Source: JBEDUK01 sp963781595
Lineage (GTDB): Bacteria; Actinomycetota; UBA4738
Direction: 5' to 3'
Assembly (NCBI GenBank): GCA_963781595.1
Contig: CAWAGG010000006.1
Location: 2,294,001-2,358,000, forward strand
Length of the DNA: 64,000 nucleotides
Of the stretch, positions 53,263 to 63,330 are shown in pieces (position 1 is the first letter of the stretch; every line of letters begins with the position of its first letter). The translations under genes and the position numbers were made by a program. A model generated the notes under the pieces. That model saw only the letters and a list, made by a program, of their open reading frames with translations, searched no databases and had not been told where the DNA came from.

Positions 53263-53306
53263 TTGCACCCCCTCCCGGGGCCGCGTAGGCTCCTGAACGT
53301 ATGTTC
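53263..53306 (+). promoter_or_regulatory. SOS promoter of ruvCAB with LexA operator over the start codon
   Basis: TTGCAC (53263-53268) and TAGGCT (53286-53291) are 17 bp apart. The operator GAACGTATGTTC (53295-53306) matches GAACN4GTTC and includes the ruvC ATG at 53301. The predicted transcription start (about 53298) is 3 nt before the ATG. LexA would therefore block initiation of a near-leaderless ruvCAB mRNA. Confidence 0.85.
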
Positions 53307-53816
53307 GAGCGAACGGTCCTGGCCGTGGATCCCGGCACGCGGGCCCTCGGCCTGGCGGTGGTCGCCGGCGGCGGGGCGGTCCGACCGGTGGTGATCTGGT
53401 CCGACACGGTCGGCACCTCGTCCTCCACGCCGGCGGCGGAGCGCCTGCATCGGCTGGCCGGAGCCGTCCGCGAGGCGATCGCCGAGCACCGGCCCGACGC
53501 GATGGCGATCGAGCGGCTCCTGTGGAACAAGAACGTCGGGTCCGCCATGGAGGTGGCGCGCGCCTCCGGCGCGATCATGGCAGCCGCCGCGCAGGCCGGG
53601 ATCCCGGTCGAGGAGTACGCGCCGCTCGAGGTCAAGATGGCGATCACGGGCGCGGGGAACGCCTCGAAGGAACAGGTCCGGCGCGGCCTCGGGTTCCTGC
53701 TCGGCGCCGCGAACGTCCCCGACCAGCCGGACGCGGCCGACGCGGTCGCGGTGGGCGTGTGTCACCTGCAGCAGTCCCGGATGCGCCGGCTGACGCGCGA
53801 GGCCTCGGCGCGGTGA
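53301..53816 (+). CDS. ruvC: Holliday junction endonuclease RuvC
   Basis: RuvC resolves Holliday junctions. Acidic catalytic residues are in LAVDPGTRALG, MAIERLLWNKN and DQPDAADAVAVGVCH, and the SAMEVARASGAI helix is typical. The 171-residue length is normal. The ATG lies inside a LexA operator, so the gene is expected to be SOS-induced. Its stop overlaps the ruvA GTG start (GTGA). Confidence 0.95.
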   Translation: MFERTVLAVDPGTRALGLAVVAGGGAVRPVVIWSDTVGTSSSTPAAERLHRLAGAVREAIAEHRPDAMAIERLLWNKNVGSAMEVARASGAIMAAAAQAGIPVEEYAPLEVKMAITGAGNASKEQVRRGLGFLLGAANVPDQPDAADAVAVGVCHLQQSRMRRLTREASAR

Positions 53817-54382
53817 TCGCCTTCGTCCACGGCGCGCTCGCGGAGAAGGGCGCCGGTCGCGTCGTCGTGGACGTGAACGGCGTGGGCTACGAGCTCCTCG
53901 TCCCGGCGCCCGCGATCGCCACGCTTCCCTCGGTCGGCAAGCCCGTGCGCCTGTTCACCCGGCTCGTCGTGAAGGACGACGGCATGACGCTGTTCGGCTT
54001 CGCCTCCTCGGACGAGCGGTCGCTGTTCGACCATCTCGTCACCGTGACGGGGGTCGGTCCGAAGCTCGCGCTGGCGGTGCTGTCGGCCCTGACGCCGGAC
54101 GCGTTCCGACGGGCGATCGCCGCGGGTGACGTCGCCGTCTTGACGCAGGTGCCGGGGATCGGGAGGAAGGGCGCGGCGCGCATCATCCTCGACCTGAAGG
54201 ATTCGCTGGGCCTCGGCGGCGACGAGGTGGTGAGCGGCCCGATGTCCGAGGTCCGCGAGGCGCTCCTGGCGCTCGGTCTGTCGCCGGAGGAGGCGCGCGA
54301 GGCGCTCTCGGCGATCCCGCCCGACGGCGACCGGCCCGTGGAGGACCTCCTCCGCGAGGCGCTGCGGGGCGTGGGACGATGA
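53813..54382 (+). CDS. ruvA: Holliday junction branch-migration protein RuvA
   Basis: RuvA binds the four-way junction and loads RuvB. The N-terminal OB-fold (VIAFVHGALAEKGAGRVVVDVNGVGYELLVP), the helix-hairpin-helix motifs VTGVGPKLALAVLS and VPGIGRKGAARIILDLKD, and the C-terminal RuvB-contacting domain (SEVREALLALGLSPEEAREAL) are all present. The 189-residue length fits. GTG 53813 overlaps the ruvC stop, and the ruvB ATG overlaps the ruvA stop. Confidence 0.95.
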   Translation: MIAFVHGALAEKGAGRVVVDVNGVGYELLVPAPAIATLPSVGKPVRLFTRLVVKDDGMTLFGFASSDERSLFDHLVTVTGVGPKLALAVLSALTPDAFRRAIAAGDVAVLTQVPGIGRKGAARIILDLKDSLGLGGDEVVSGPMSEVREALLALGLSPEEAREALSAIPPDGDRPVEDLLREALRGVGR

Positions 54383-55416
54383 GGAACGTGACGGACGAGG
54401 CGGACGACCTGCGCGTCGTGGCACCGGACCTCCAGGACGAGGAGCGGGAGTTCGACGCGGCGCTCCGGCCGAAGTGGCTGAGCGAGTTCGTCGGCCAGCC
54501 GAAGATCAAGGAGCAGCTCGAGCTGCTGATCGACGGCGCGCGCGGGCGGGACGAACCGATCGACCACGTGCTGCTGTCCGGGCCGCCCGGCCTGGGCAAG
54601 ACGACGCTCGCAGGGATCGTCGCGAACGAGCTGGGGGTGAACTTCCGGCCGTCGTCGGGCCCTGCGCTCGAGCGTGCGGGCGACCTGGCCGCGATCCTGA
54701 CGAACCTCGAGGAGGGCGACGTCCTGTTCGTCGACGAGGTCCACCGGATGAAGCGCCCGGTCGAGGAGGTGCTCTACCCGGCGATGGAGGACTTCAAGCT
54801 CGACGTCGTGATCGGCAAGGGTCCGTCGGCCAGGTCGATCCGGTTGGACCTGCCTCGGTTCACGATGATCGCGGCCACCACCCGCCCCGGGCTCATCACG
54901 TTGCCGCTACGGGAGCGGTTCGGCTTCTCGCCGCGCCTCGACTATTACGCGCCCGAGGATCTGACGCGCGTCGTGATCCGTTCGGCGGGCATCCTGTCGG
55001 CTCCCGTGGACGCGGATGGCGCCGCCGAGATCGCCGGTCGCTCGCGCGGGACGCCTCGGATCGCGAACCGTCTGCTCCGGCGCGTGCGGGACTACGCGCA
55101 GGTGCGTTCCGATGGGCGGATCAGCCGGGCCTCGGCCCACGCGGCGCTCGAGCTGTTCGAGGTGGACGAACGCGGCCTCGACAAGCTGGACCTGGCGATC
55201 CTCCGGACGATCATCGAGAAGTTCCACGGCGGGCCCGTTGGGCTCTCCACGCTCGCGGCGGCGGTCGCGGAGGAGCAGGACACGATCGAAGACGTCTACG
55301 AGCCGTACCTGATGCAGCTGGGGTTCCTGAAGCGTACGCCGCGCGGACGCGTCGCGATGCGTGCGGGCTACGAGCACCTGGGCGCGACGCCCCCGCGCGA
55401 CCCCGGCCTGTTCTGA
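54379..55416 (+). CDS. ruvB: Holliday junction helicase subunit RuvB
   Basis: RuvB is the AAA+ motor of branch migration. Walker A is LLSGPPGLGKTTLAG and Walker B is VLFVDEVHRMKR. Sensor 1 is in MIAATTRPGLIT, an arginine-finger region lies in LPLRERFGFSPRLDYY, and sensor 2 is in GTPRIANRLLRRVRDYA. A winged-helix C-terminus completes 345 residues. The upstream LEFVGQPKIKEQL-like segment (SEFVGQPKIKEQLELLI) is typical. The gene closes the ruvCAB operon. Confidence 0.96.
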   Translation: MRNVTDEADDLRVVAPDLQDEEREFDAALRPKWLSEFVGQPKIKEQLELLIDGARGRDEPIDHVLLSGPPGLGKTTLAGIVANELGVNFRPSSGPALERAGDLAAILTNLEEGDVLFVDEVHRMKRPVEEVLYPAMEDFKLDVVIGKGPSARSIRLDLPRFTMIAATTRPGLITLPLRERFGFSPRLDYYAPEDLTRVVIRSAGILSAPVDADGAAEIAGRSRGTPRIANRLLRRVRDYAQVRSDGRISRASAHAALELFEVDERGLDKLDLAILRTIIEKFHGGPVGLSTLAAAVAEEQDTIEDVYEPYLMQLGFLKRTPRGRVAMRAGYEHLGATPPRDPGLF

Positions 55417-55443
55417 AGCGCCCTCACGCGTACCATCGGTTCC

Positions 55444-55662
55444 ATGGATCTGTCCGCCATCGGCCGCGCGCTGGTGGTGTTCGGCGTGGTCCTCGCCGTG
55501 CTCGGCGCGCTCCTCCTGCTGATGGGCAAGGGCGTCCTGCCGCGGATGCCGGGCACCCTCTCGTTCGGCCGGGGTCCGGTGCGCGTCCTGATCCCGGTCG
55601 GCCTCTCGATCGTCATCTCCGTCGCGTTGACGGTGATGGCGAACCTGTTCTTCCGGCGGTGA
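55444..55662 (+). CDS. DUF2905-family two-helix membrane protein
   Basis: The 72-residue protein has two membrane helices (ALVVFGVVLAVLGALLLLMG and RVLIPVGLSIVISVALTVMANLFF) flanking LPRMPGTLSFGRGP, the conserved DUF2905 turn (G-x-L-P-x-x-P-G-D/T). Function is unknown. ATG 55444 lies 7 nt after TACCAT (55431-55436). A strong terminator follows 60 nt downstream. Confidence 0.8.
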   Translation: MDLSAIGRALVVFGVVLAVLGALLLLMGKGVLPRMPGTLSFGRGPVRVLIPVGLSIVISVALTVMANLFFRR

Positions 55663-55677
55663 CCCGAGCCCGTTCGG

Positions 55678-55752
55678 TTGCGACCCGGCCGCGGGCGGCC
55701 ATACACTGAGCGGCGTCGCACCATCCGGCGGCCGAGTGGCCGCCGTTCTTTT
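55678..55752 (+). promoter_or_regulatory. Promoter plus terminator hairpin in the yajC leader (attenuator-like)
   Basis: TTGCGA (55678-55683) and TACACT (55702-55707), 18 bp apart, would start RNA near 55714. A perfect 8-bp hairpin, CGGCGGCC/GGCCGCCG with a GAGT loop (55726-55745), is followed by TTCTTTT (55746-55752), a textbook intrinsic terminator. It could end the ruvCAB-DUF2905 transcript. It also lies between this promoter and yajC, so it could attenuate yajC-secDF. Confidence 0.65.
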
Positions 55753-55830
55753 CGGGGGGGCCCCAACCTCGGGACGCGTCGAGCATGCCGGGCGCGTCGC
55801 GAGTGGTGCCTCGCCGCGGAGGAGGACATC

Positions 55831-56205
55831 GTGCTCGCATCCATCGTGGCCGCCCAGAGTTCGAGTGGTTCGGGGCTCCTGTCGATCGCGTTCCTGGTCG
55901 TCATGATCGGGCTGCTCTACATGGTGATGATCCGGCCCCAGCAGCGGAAGCAACGCCAGCAGCGGGCGCTGCAGTCGAGCGTCGACGTCGGCGACGAGGT
56001 CGTGACGATCGGTGGCATCTACGCCGAGGTCACCGAGGTCGACGACGAGACGGTGGTGCTCGAGATCGCCGACGGCGTCTTCGTGCGCTTCGTCCGCAGC
56101 GCGATCTCGCGCAAGCTGGTGTTCGATGACGAGCCGAAGCCGGCCGACGGGACCGGGTCGGCCGCCAAGGGTGGCACCGAGCAAGGAGCGGACGACACGA
56201 AGTGA
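55831..56205 (+). CDS. yajC: Preprotein translocase accessory subunit YajC
   Basis: YajC associates with SecDF. The single helix LLSIAFLVVMIGLLYMVMI is followed by the signature RPQQRKQRQQRALQSSVDVGDEVVTIGGIYAEVTEVDDETVVLEIADGVFVRFVRSAISRKL, then an acidic tail. The 124-residue length is usual. GTG 55831 has GGAGGA upstream. Its stop overlaps the next gene's GTG. Confidence 0.92.
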   Translation: MLASIVAAQSSSGSGLLSIAFLVVMIGLLYMVMIRPQQRKQRQQRALQSSVDVGDEVVTIGGIYAEVTEVDDETVVLEIADGVFVRFVRSAISRKLVFDDEPKPADGTGSAAKGGTEQGADDTK

Positions 56206-56888
56206 GCGACGCCGCTCAGCCGGCCGGCGCGAACGACCGAGGCGACCGGCCCGATGAGCCGGGGATCGAACCCTCCATCGGGCTCGAGGAGGTCCAGCAG
56301 GACCCCACCCTCTCGACCTTCATCGCGAGCGCAGACCGCGTGATGAAGGGCCTCGGATACACCGAGCACGGGTTCCGGCACGCGAACCTCACCGCGCGTA
56401 TAGCGTTCAACGTGCTGACCCGCCTGGACGTCGACGATCGCACGGCGATGTTGGGGTGCATCGCCGGGTACCTGCACGACGTCGGCAACATGGTGTCCCG
56501 GGTGAACCACGGCCAGATCGGTGCGCTGCTCGTCTACGACGCGCTCAAGGACCGGATGCCGATGGCCGACCTGGCGAAGGTCATGGCGGCGGTCGGGAAC
56601 CACGAGGAGGAGTACGGAGATGCGGTCGGACCGGTGGCGGCGGCGGTGATCCTCGCGGACAAGTCGGACGTGCACCGGAGCAGGGTTCGGAAGGCCGCGA
56701 CGGTCGGATTCGACATCCACGACCGCGTCAACTATGCGGCCGAGCAGTCGTTCCTGAGGGTAGACTCGGGTGCTCGCACGGTCACGCTCGAGCTCACGAT
56801 CGATACGGAGATCAGTCAGGTCATGGAGTATTTCGAGATCTTCCTCGGCCGCATGATGATGTGCCGAAGGGCGGCCGAGACGGCTTGA
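56202..56888 (+). CDS. HD-domain phosphohydrolase-like protein
   Basis: The 228-residue protein has an HD-type motif: HANLTARIAFNVL, then CIAGYLHDVGNMVSRVNHGQIGALLVYDAL, HEEEYG and ADKSDVHRSRVR. The spacing fits metal-dependent phosphohydrolases acting on nucleotides or cyclic dinucleotides, but substrate is unknown. A disordered acidic N-terminus precedes it. GTG 56202 overlaps the yajC stop, and secD begins about 40 nt downstream. It sits inside a yajC-secD unit where no HD gene is usual in well-known actinobacteria. Confidence 0.75.
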   Translation: MSDAAQPAGANDRGDRPDEPGIEPSIGLEEVQQDPTLSTFIASADRVMKGLGYTEHGFRHANLTARIAFNVLTRLDVDDRTAMLGCIAGYLHDVGNMVSRVNHGQIGALLVYDALKDRMPMADLAKVMAAVGNHEEEYGDAVGPVAAAVILADKSDVHRSRVRKAATVGFDIHDRVNYAAEQSFLRVDSGARTVTLELTIDTEISQVMEYFEIFLGRMMMCRRAAETA

Positions 56889-56927
56889 TTGCACGTTCAA
56901 GCTGACGATCAACGGGGCCGCGCTGCT

Positions 56928-58503
56928 GTGAAGGGCACGCGCAACCTGGTCCTTTCGCTGGTCATGGTCGGGGTCCTCGTCCTGGCGACCCTGGTCGGAT
57001 TCGCGACCGGGTGGTTGAAGCCGCTGCTCGGCCTGGATCTCGACCGGCGGCGTCTCGGTCGTGCTCCAGGGGCCGGCGAACGCGCCGAAGGACGTCATGG
57101 AGTTGGCGCTCGAGAAGATCCGGCAGCGCGTCGACACGCTCGGTGTCGCGGAGCCGGACATCAGCCTCCTTGGCTCGAACACGATCCAGGTCCAGCTGCC
57201 CGGACTGGGCGGCCAGGGCACGGTCAAGGCTGTCGGCGGGAGCTTCTGCGTCTACACGCCGCAGGGCAAGCAGCTCTCCTGCTACAGCGACGAGGCCGTC
57301 GCGCAGGCGAAGGCGAAGGAGCTGAGCGATCCAGCGGGTGCTCGACCTGATCGGGCGCACGGCCCGGCTGACCCAGCGCCCGGTGCTGGCCGTGATCACG
57401 CCGTCGACGCGATCCGACGAACGAGTACAACACGGTCAAGGTGAACCCGAACGGTGCGGACAGGGGACACGATCTACACGTACCTCGACCAGAACACGAA
57501 CGGGAAGTTCGACAAGGGTACCGAGCCGATCTACCAGCTCGGACCGGTGGTCATCACGGGGGCGAACCTGACGAAGGCGACCGCGGTGTTCGTCTCCGGT
57601 TCGTCGAGCAACACGGCGCAGACGGGATGGCAGGTCGATTTCACCCTCGACGCGGATGGGGCGACGAAGTTCGCCGCGGCGACGACTGACCTCGTGACGA
57701 AGACCGCACCCCAGAACGAGCTCGCGATCCTGCTCGACGGGGTGATCCAGGGCCAGCCGCCTGTCGTGCAGTCCGCCATCACGAACGGGCGGGGAACGAT
57801 CAGCGGCAACTTCACCGAACAGCGCGCGAAGGACCTGGCGGTCCTGCTGCAGTCCGGCGCGCTGCCGGTCGAGCTGACGCGGCTGCAGGTCCAGACGGTG
57901 AGCCCGACGCTGGGCAAGCAGTCGCTGCATCAGGGTGTGATCGCGGGGCTCGTCGGGCTGCTCGCCCTCATGATCTACCTGGCGTTCTACTACCGCCTCC
58001 TGGGCGTGGTCACCTGGCTCGGGATGGCGATCTGGGCGATCCTCGCGTTGGGTCTGGTGTCCCTGCTCGGACGCACGGCCGGGTACGCGCTGACGCTCGC
58101 GGGGGTCGCGGGCCTGATCGTCTCGCTCGGCGTCACCGCGGACTCGTACATCGTGTTCTACGAACGGCTGAAGGACGAGGACCGCAACGGCAAGACGATC
58201 CGCGCGGCGGTGCAGCCGGCGTTCAAGCGCGCGTGGAAGACGATCGTCGCCGCGGACATCGTGACCGCGATCGCGGCCGCGGTGCTCTACGTGGTCTCGA
58301 TCGGATCCGTGCGTGGGTTCGCGCTGACGTTGGGACTGTCGACGCTGCTCGACCTGTTCGTCGTGTGGTTCTTCAAGCGGCCGACCGTGTTCCTGATGGC
58401 GCGGAGCGAACGGCTGACCGACATGCCGGCGATCGGGCTCCGCAGCGCCATGGCCGAGGATGAGACGCCGCACGCCCGCGCCGCCGTCGGGGGCGCTCGA
58501 TGA
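56928..58503 (+). CDS. secD: Protein translocase subunit SecD (frameshifts in the N-terminal half)
   Basis: SecD and SecF form the proton-driven partner of SecYEG. GTG 56928 starts VKGTRNLVLSLVMVGVLVLATLVGF, the first helix. After a break near 57045 come GGVSVVLQG and KDVMELALEKIRQRVDTLGVAEPDISLLGSNTIQVQLPG, the P1-head region. Further breaks lie near 57330, 57410 and 57455. From there the frame is intact to 58503: LDGVIQGQPPVVQSAITNGRGTISGNFT, and the final helices with LTLAGVAGLIVSLGVTADSYIVFYERLKDE. The stop overlaps secF (ATGA). Confidence 0.9.
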
Positions 58504-59864
58504 GCTTCCGCGGCGCCGTGTCGACGTTCCGCGGGCACCGCGTCCCGCGGTTCGACATCGTCGGCAACAGGAACCGCTGGTTCATCGTCTCCGGCGTGCT
58601 GATCGCGTTGTCGCTGTTCGGGCTGTTCGTGGTCGGGCTGAAGTTCTCGATCGACTTCACGGGCGGGGCGCTGCTGACGTTCGACAACCGGAGCGGTGCG
58701 TCGATCACCGAGTACCAGGCCACGCTCGGCTCGTTCGACCTGAAGGGCTCGACGGTCGAGCTGATCAACGGCAACCAGGTCCAGATCAGGACCGAGAGCC
58801 TGACGACCGCCACCGAGACCTCGACGACCACGCCATCCGCGTCGGCGTCGGCGTCGGTCGCGAGCCCGTCATCGAGCGTCACGGCATCGCCGAGCGTTAC
58901 CGCTTCGCCGGGTCCGAGCGCGTCCGCCTCCGGCGCCACGCCGTCGGCGAGCGCGTCGTCGCCCGTGCTCACCACGCCGAGCCCCCAGACGCACCTCGTC
59001 GGCGACGACGTCCGCAACGCCCTCGCCAAGGTCGCGGGGATCTCCTCGGACGAGATCAACGAGAAGGACGTCGGCCCGACGTGGGGGAGCCAGATCTCGG
59101 CCAAGGCGATCCAGGGGCTCCTGCTGTTCATCGTCCTCGTGGGCGCCTACATCTCGCTGCGGTTCGAACCCAAGATGGCGCTCTCGGCGCTGATCGCCTT
59201 GGGCCACGACCTGATCATCACGGCCGGGATCTACGCGCTGGTCGGCCGCGAGGTGACCCCCGCCGCCGTGATCGGCATCCTGACGATCCTGGGGTACTCC
59301 CTGTACGACACCGTCGTGATCTTCGACAAGATCAAGGAGAACACCGACAACCAGGCACTCGTCGCGCGCGACACCTACGCGGGCGTCGTCAACATGTCGC
59401 TGAACCAGACCGTGATGCGCTCGGTCAACACGTCCCTCGTCGTGCTGCTCCCCATCGGGTCCCTGCTGCTGTTCGGCGGACCCACGCTGAAGGACTTCGC
59501 CTTCGCGCTGTTCGTCGGGGTCGCGATCGGCGCGTACTCGTCGATCTTCGTGGCGTCGCCGGTGCTGGTGCTGTTCAAGGAACGCGAGCCGAAGTACCGC
59601 GCGCTGCAAGCCCGGCAGGCGCAACGTGCGGCCCGAGCGACCCCTCCGCGGGCCACTCGACCGGCGGTCGCGGCTGCCGCTGGCAACGGCGAGGCGACGG
59701 CGCTGGGCGCCGTTCCGGACGGCGACGGCCTGGTCGACGGGCCACAGCCCGCGCGGCCGCCGGCGTCGCGGTCCAGCCGACCCTCCGGCTCGGGTGGGTC
59801 CGGCAGCTCGTCGCGCAAGAAGTCATCGGGCGGCAAGTCGAAACCCAAGCGCCGCCGTCGCTGA
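58500..59864 (+). CDS. secF: Protein translocase subunit SecF with low-complexity periplasmic insert
   Basis: The SecF helices and signatures are intact: RWFIVSGVLIALSLFGLFVVGLKFSIDFTGGALLTF, then SLRFEPKMALSALIALGHDLIITAGIYALVG, ILTILGYSLYDTVVIFDKIKEN and LNQTVMRSVNTSL. The extracytoplasmic P4 domain contains a Ser/Ala/Thr/Pro-rich stretch of about 65 residues (around 98-162) that is not part of the fold. The C-terminal tail of about 90 residues is basic and Ser/Ala-rich. Total length is 454, longer than usual SecF. No frameshift is present. Confidence 0.92.
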   Translation: MSFRGAVSTFRGHRVPRFDIVGNRNRWFIVSGVLIALSLFGLFVVGLKFSIDFTGGALLTFDNRSGASITEYQATLGSFDLKGSTVELINGNQVQIRTESLTTATETSTTTPSASASASVASPSSSVTASPSVTASPGPSASASGATPSASASSPVLTTPSPQTHLVGDDVRNALAKVAGISSDEINEKDVGPTWGSQISAKAIQGLLLFIVLVGAYISLRFEPKMALSALIALGHDLIITAGIYALVGREVTPAAVIGILTILGYSLYDTVVIFDKIKENTDNQALVARDTYAGVVNMSLNQTVMRSVNTSLVVLLPIGSLLLFGGPTLKDFAFALFVGVAIGAYSSIFVASPVLVLFKEREPKYRALQARQAQRAARATPPRATRPAVAAAAGNGEATALGAVPDGDGLVDGPQPARPPASRSSRPSGSGGSGSSSRKKSSGGKSKPKRRRR

Positions 59865-59885
59865 GCCCGGCATATGGTCAGCGGC

Positions 59886-60417
59886 GTGAACGAGGCGACG
59901 GTCCAGCGCGCGAAGGCGCTGATACGGGACGTGCCGGACTTCCCGCAGCCGGGCGTGGTGTTCAAGGACATCACGCCGTTGCTCGCCGACGACGTGCGCG
60001 TTTTCCTCCGTGATCGATCTGATCGTCGTGAACTACGGGCGGGGCACCATCGACAAGGTGGTCGGGATCGAGGCGCGCGGGTTCATCCTCGCGTCGCCGG
60101 TCGCATATCACTTCGGGGCAGGGTTCGTCCCCGTGCGCAAGGAGGGCAAGCTCCCGTGGACCACCGAGCGCCAGGAGTACGAGCTCGAGTACGGGATCGG
60201 CGACGCTCGAGGTCCACACCGACGCCATCGTCCCAGGTGAACGGGTGCTGATCGTCGACGACGTGCTGGCGACCGGCGGGACCGCCAGGGCGACCGCCGC
60301 GTTGGTGGAGCGGCTGGGCGGCGAGGTCATCGGCATCGCGCGCCTCATCGAGCTGGGGTTCCTGGGCGGGCGCGAGCAGCTCCCCAGCTACGATTCTTCA
60401 GCCTGATCACGTACTGA
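59886..60417 (+). CDS. apt: Adenine phosphoribosyltransferase (frameshifts)
   Basis: Apt salvages adenine to AMP. NEATVQRAKALIRDVPDFPQPGVVFKDITPLLAD is the normal start. IDKVVGIEARGFILASPVAYHFGAGFVPVRKEGKLPW lies in a second frame. The PRPP motif VLIVDDVLATGGTARA lies in a third, with changes near 60005 and 60208. A missing base near 60393 is inferred because FFSLITY then ends at TGA 60417, the usual C-terminus; read as given, the frame would stop 13 nt earlier. GTG 59886 and ATG 59874 are both possible starts. Apt between secF and relA is the conserved actinobacterial order. Confidence 0.88.
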
Positions 60418-60498
60418 CGCTACGTCGTCCATCGGGCGGCGACCCGCGAGCGGGACCCGCCGACGCGACCACCCGTGACCGTATGATGGTCAGCGCCG

Positions 60499-62766
60499 TT
60501 GGAACAGCGCGAGGACGTCCGCATCGAACGCAAGGGCGGGCTGCTATCCCGTCTCCCGTTCAGGCCGTCCGATGCCGCACCCGACCGGCTTCGATCTGCT
60601 GGCCAAAGCGGTGCGCGCGCGGAACCCGAAGGCGGACCTGCGCGACCTCGAGCGCGCCTACCGGTTCGCCGAGGAGGCGCACACCGGCCAGAAGCGGCTG
60701 ACCGGCGAGGACTTCGTCGAACATCCGCTCGCGGTCGCGATCATCCTCGCGGACCTCGGCATGGACCTGGCCACGCTGCAGGCGGCGCTGCTGCACGACG
60801 TGGTCGAGGACACGTCGATCCCGCTGGACCGCGTCCGCGACGGAGTTCGGCGAGTCGGTCGCCGGCCATCGTCGACGGGCTGACCAAGCTCGACCGGATC
60901 AGGTTCCGCTCCCGCGAGCAGGAGCAGGCCGAGAACGTCCGCAAGATGATCATCGCCATGGCCCGCGACATCCGGGTCCTGCTGATCAAGCTCGCCGACC
61001 GACTGCACAACATGCGGACCCTGTCGGTCTTCTCGCGCCAGAAGCAGCAGGAGAAGGCGAACGAGACCCTCGAGATCTACGCGCCGCTCGCGCATCGGCT
61101 GGGCGTGCACCGCGATCAAGTGGGAGCTCGAGGACCTGTCGTTCCAGGCGCTGTACCCGCACCGGTTCGAGGAGATCCAGAGCCTGGTCGAGAAGCGGGA
61201 GGGCGAGCGCCAGGAGTTCGTCGAGACCACGATCGACGCCGTGACAGGCGAAGCTCCGCCAGGTGAAGATCAAGGCGGAGGTGGCGGGCCGGCCCGAAGC
61301 ACCTCTACTCGCGTCTACGAGAAGATGGTCCTGCGGGGCAAGGAGTTCAACGAGATCTACGACCTGGTGGGCATCCGGGTCCTGGTCGATTCGGTCCGCG
61401 ACTGCTACGCGGCGCTGGGTGCGCTGCATGCCCTGTGGAAGCCCGTCCCCGGACGGTTCAAGGACTTCATCGCGATGCCCAAGTTCAACATGTACCAGTC
61501 GCTGCACACGACCGTCATCGGGCCCGGCGGGCCGGCCGCTCGAGATCCAGATCCGGACCCACCAGATGCACCGGACCGCCGAGTACGGCATCGCCGCCCA
61601 TTGGCGATACAAGGAGACGGTCGGAAGGGGTCGAAGGACGACGCGGCGACGAGAGGCGGAGCTCGCCTGGCTGTCCCGGATGATCGAGTGGCAGCAGGAG
61701 ATGTCCGACCCGCGGGAGTTCATGGAGGGCCTGAAGATCGACCTGTACCAGGGCCAGGTCTTCGTGTTCACCCCGAAGGGCGACGTGGTGAACCTCCCGG
61801 CCGGCGCCACGCCGATCGACTTCGCCTACGCCATCCACACCGAGGTCGGGCACCGGTGCATGGGGGCCCGTGTGAACGGCCGCCTGGTGCCGCTCGACTA
61901 CGAGCTGCAGACGGGCGACACCGTCGAGGTCATCGTCTCGAAGGCCCAGGACGCGGCGCCGACGCGCGGACTGGCTGTCCATCGTCAAGTAGCCCCGCGC
62001 CCGGAACAAGATCCGGCAGTGGTTCTCCCGCGAGCGCCGGGAGGACGCGCTCGAGACCGGGGCGGGATCTGCTGCAGCGGAGCTCTCCGCAAGCAGTCGC
62101 TGCCCGCGGTGCGCCGTCACGTCCGACGCGCTCATGCGGCAGATGGCCGCGGACCTGAAGTACCCGGACCTCGATCCGCTGTACGTCGCGATCGGAGAGG
62201 GGCACGTGTCCCCGCAGTCGATCGTCTCCCGCCTGACCCGTCTGGTCTCCGAGGACGCGGAGGAAGAAGGCGAGGAGATCCCGGCGGTCCGGCCGGTCAA
62301 GATCGAGCGGCGCGACACGAGCGGGATCATGGTTCAGGGGCGCAGCGACGTCTGGGTGAAGCTCTCGAAGTGCTGCACGCCGGTGCCCGGCGACGAGATC
62401 GTCGGGTTCGTGACCCGGGGCCTCGGGGTGAGCGTGCACCGGGCCGACTGTCCGAACGTCAAGACGCTCCGGCGCGAGCCCGATCGCATGATCGACGTCG
62501 CCTGGCGCGCGGGGGTCGCGAGCTCGTTCGCCGTGTCGATCCAGATCGAGGCCCTGGACCGTACGAAGCTCCTGCGCGACGTGACCACGGTCCTGGGGGA
62601 CATGCAGGTGAACATCCTCTCGTCGTCCTCGCACGTCGGCCGCGACCGGATCACGACGCTGCGGTTCACGTTCGAGCTCGGCGACATCACCCACCTGGCG
62701 AGCATCCTGGCCGCGGTCCGTCGGGTCGAGGGCGTGTTCGAGGCCTATCGGATCGTCCCGCGGTAG
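60499..62766 (+). CDS. relA: Bifunctional (p)ppGpp synthetase/hydrolase RelA/SpoT (many frameshifts)
   Basis: The HD hydrolase domain (FVEHPLAVAIILADLGMDLATLQAALLHDVVEDT, IKLADRLHNMRTL) has its HD residues. The synthetase domain (EFNEIYDLVGIRVLVDSVRDCYAALGALH, FKDFIAMPKFNMYQSLHTTVIGPGG) follows. Next come the TGS domain (VFVFTPKGDVVNLPAGATPIDFAYAIHTEVGHRCMGARVNGRLVPL) and a C-terminal ACT domain (LLRDVTTVLGDMQVNILSS). Intact HD residues suggest a bifunctional enzyme. I infer about eight indels (for example near 60565, 60850, 61115, 61245, 61300, 61540 and 61970-62130). TTG 60499 follows TATGAT (60482-60487) by 11 nt. Confidence 0.9.
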
Positions 62767-62776
62767 GTGATCGCTC

Positions 62777-63231
<455 letters not shown>

Positions 63232-63330
63232 CGGGGCGCGCGGGCGTCGCCGTCCGGGTGTCCCCTGGTCTACGATGGCGAGGCGAGCGGCGTCGCCACC
63301 CTCGGTGACGCTGGCGAGAGGAGGCAGGCC

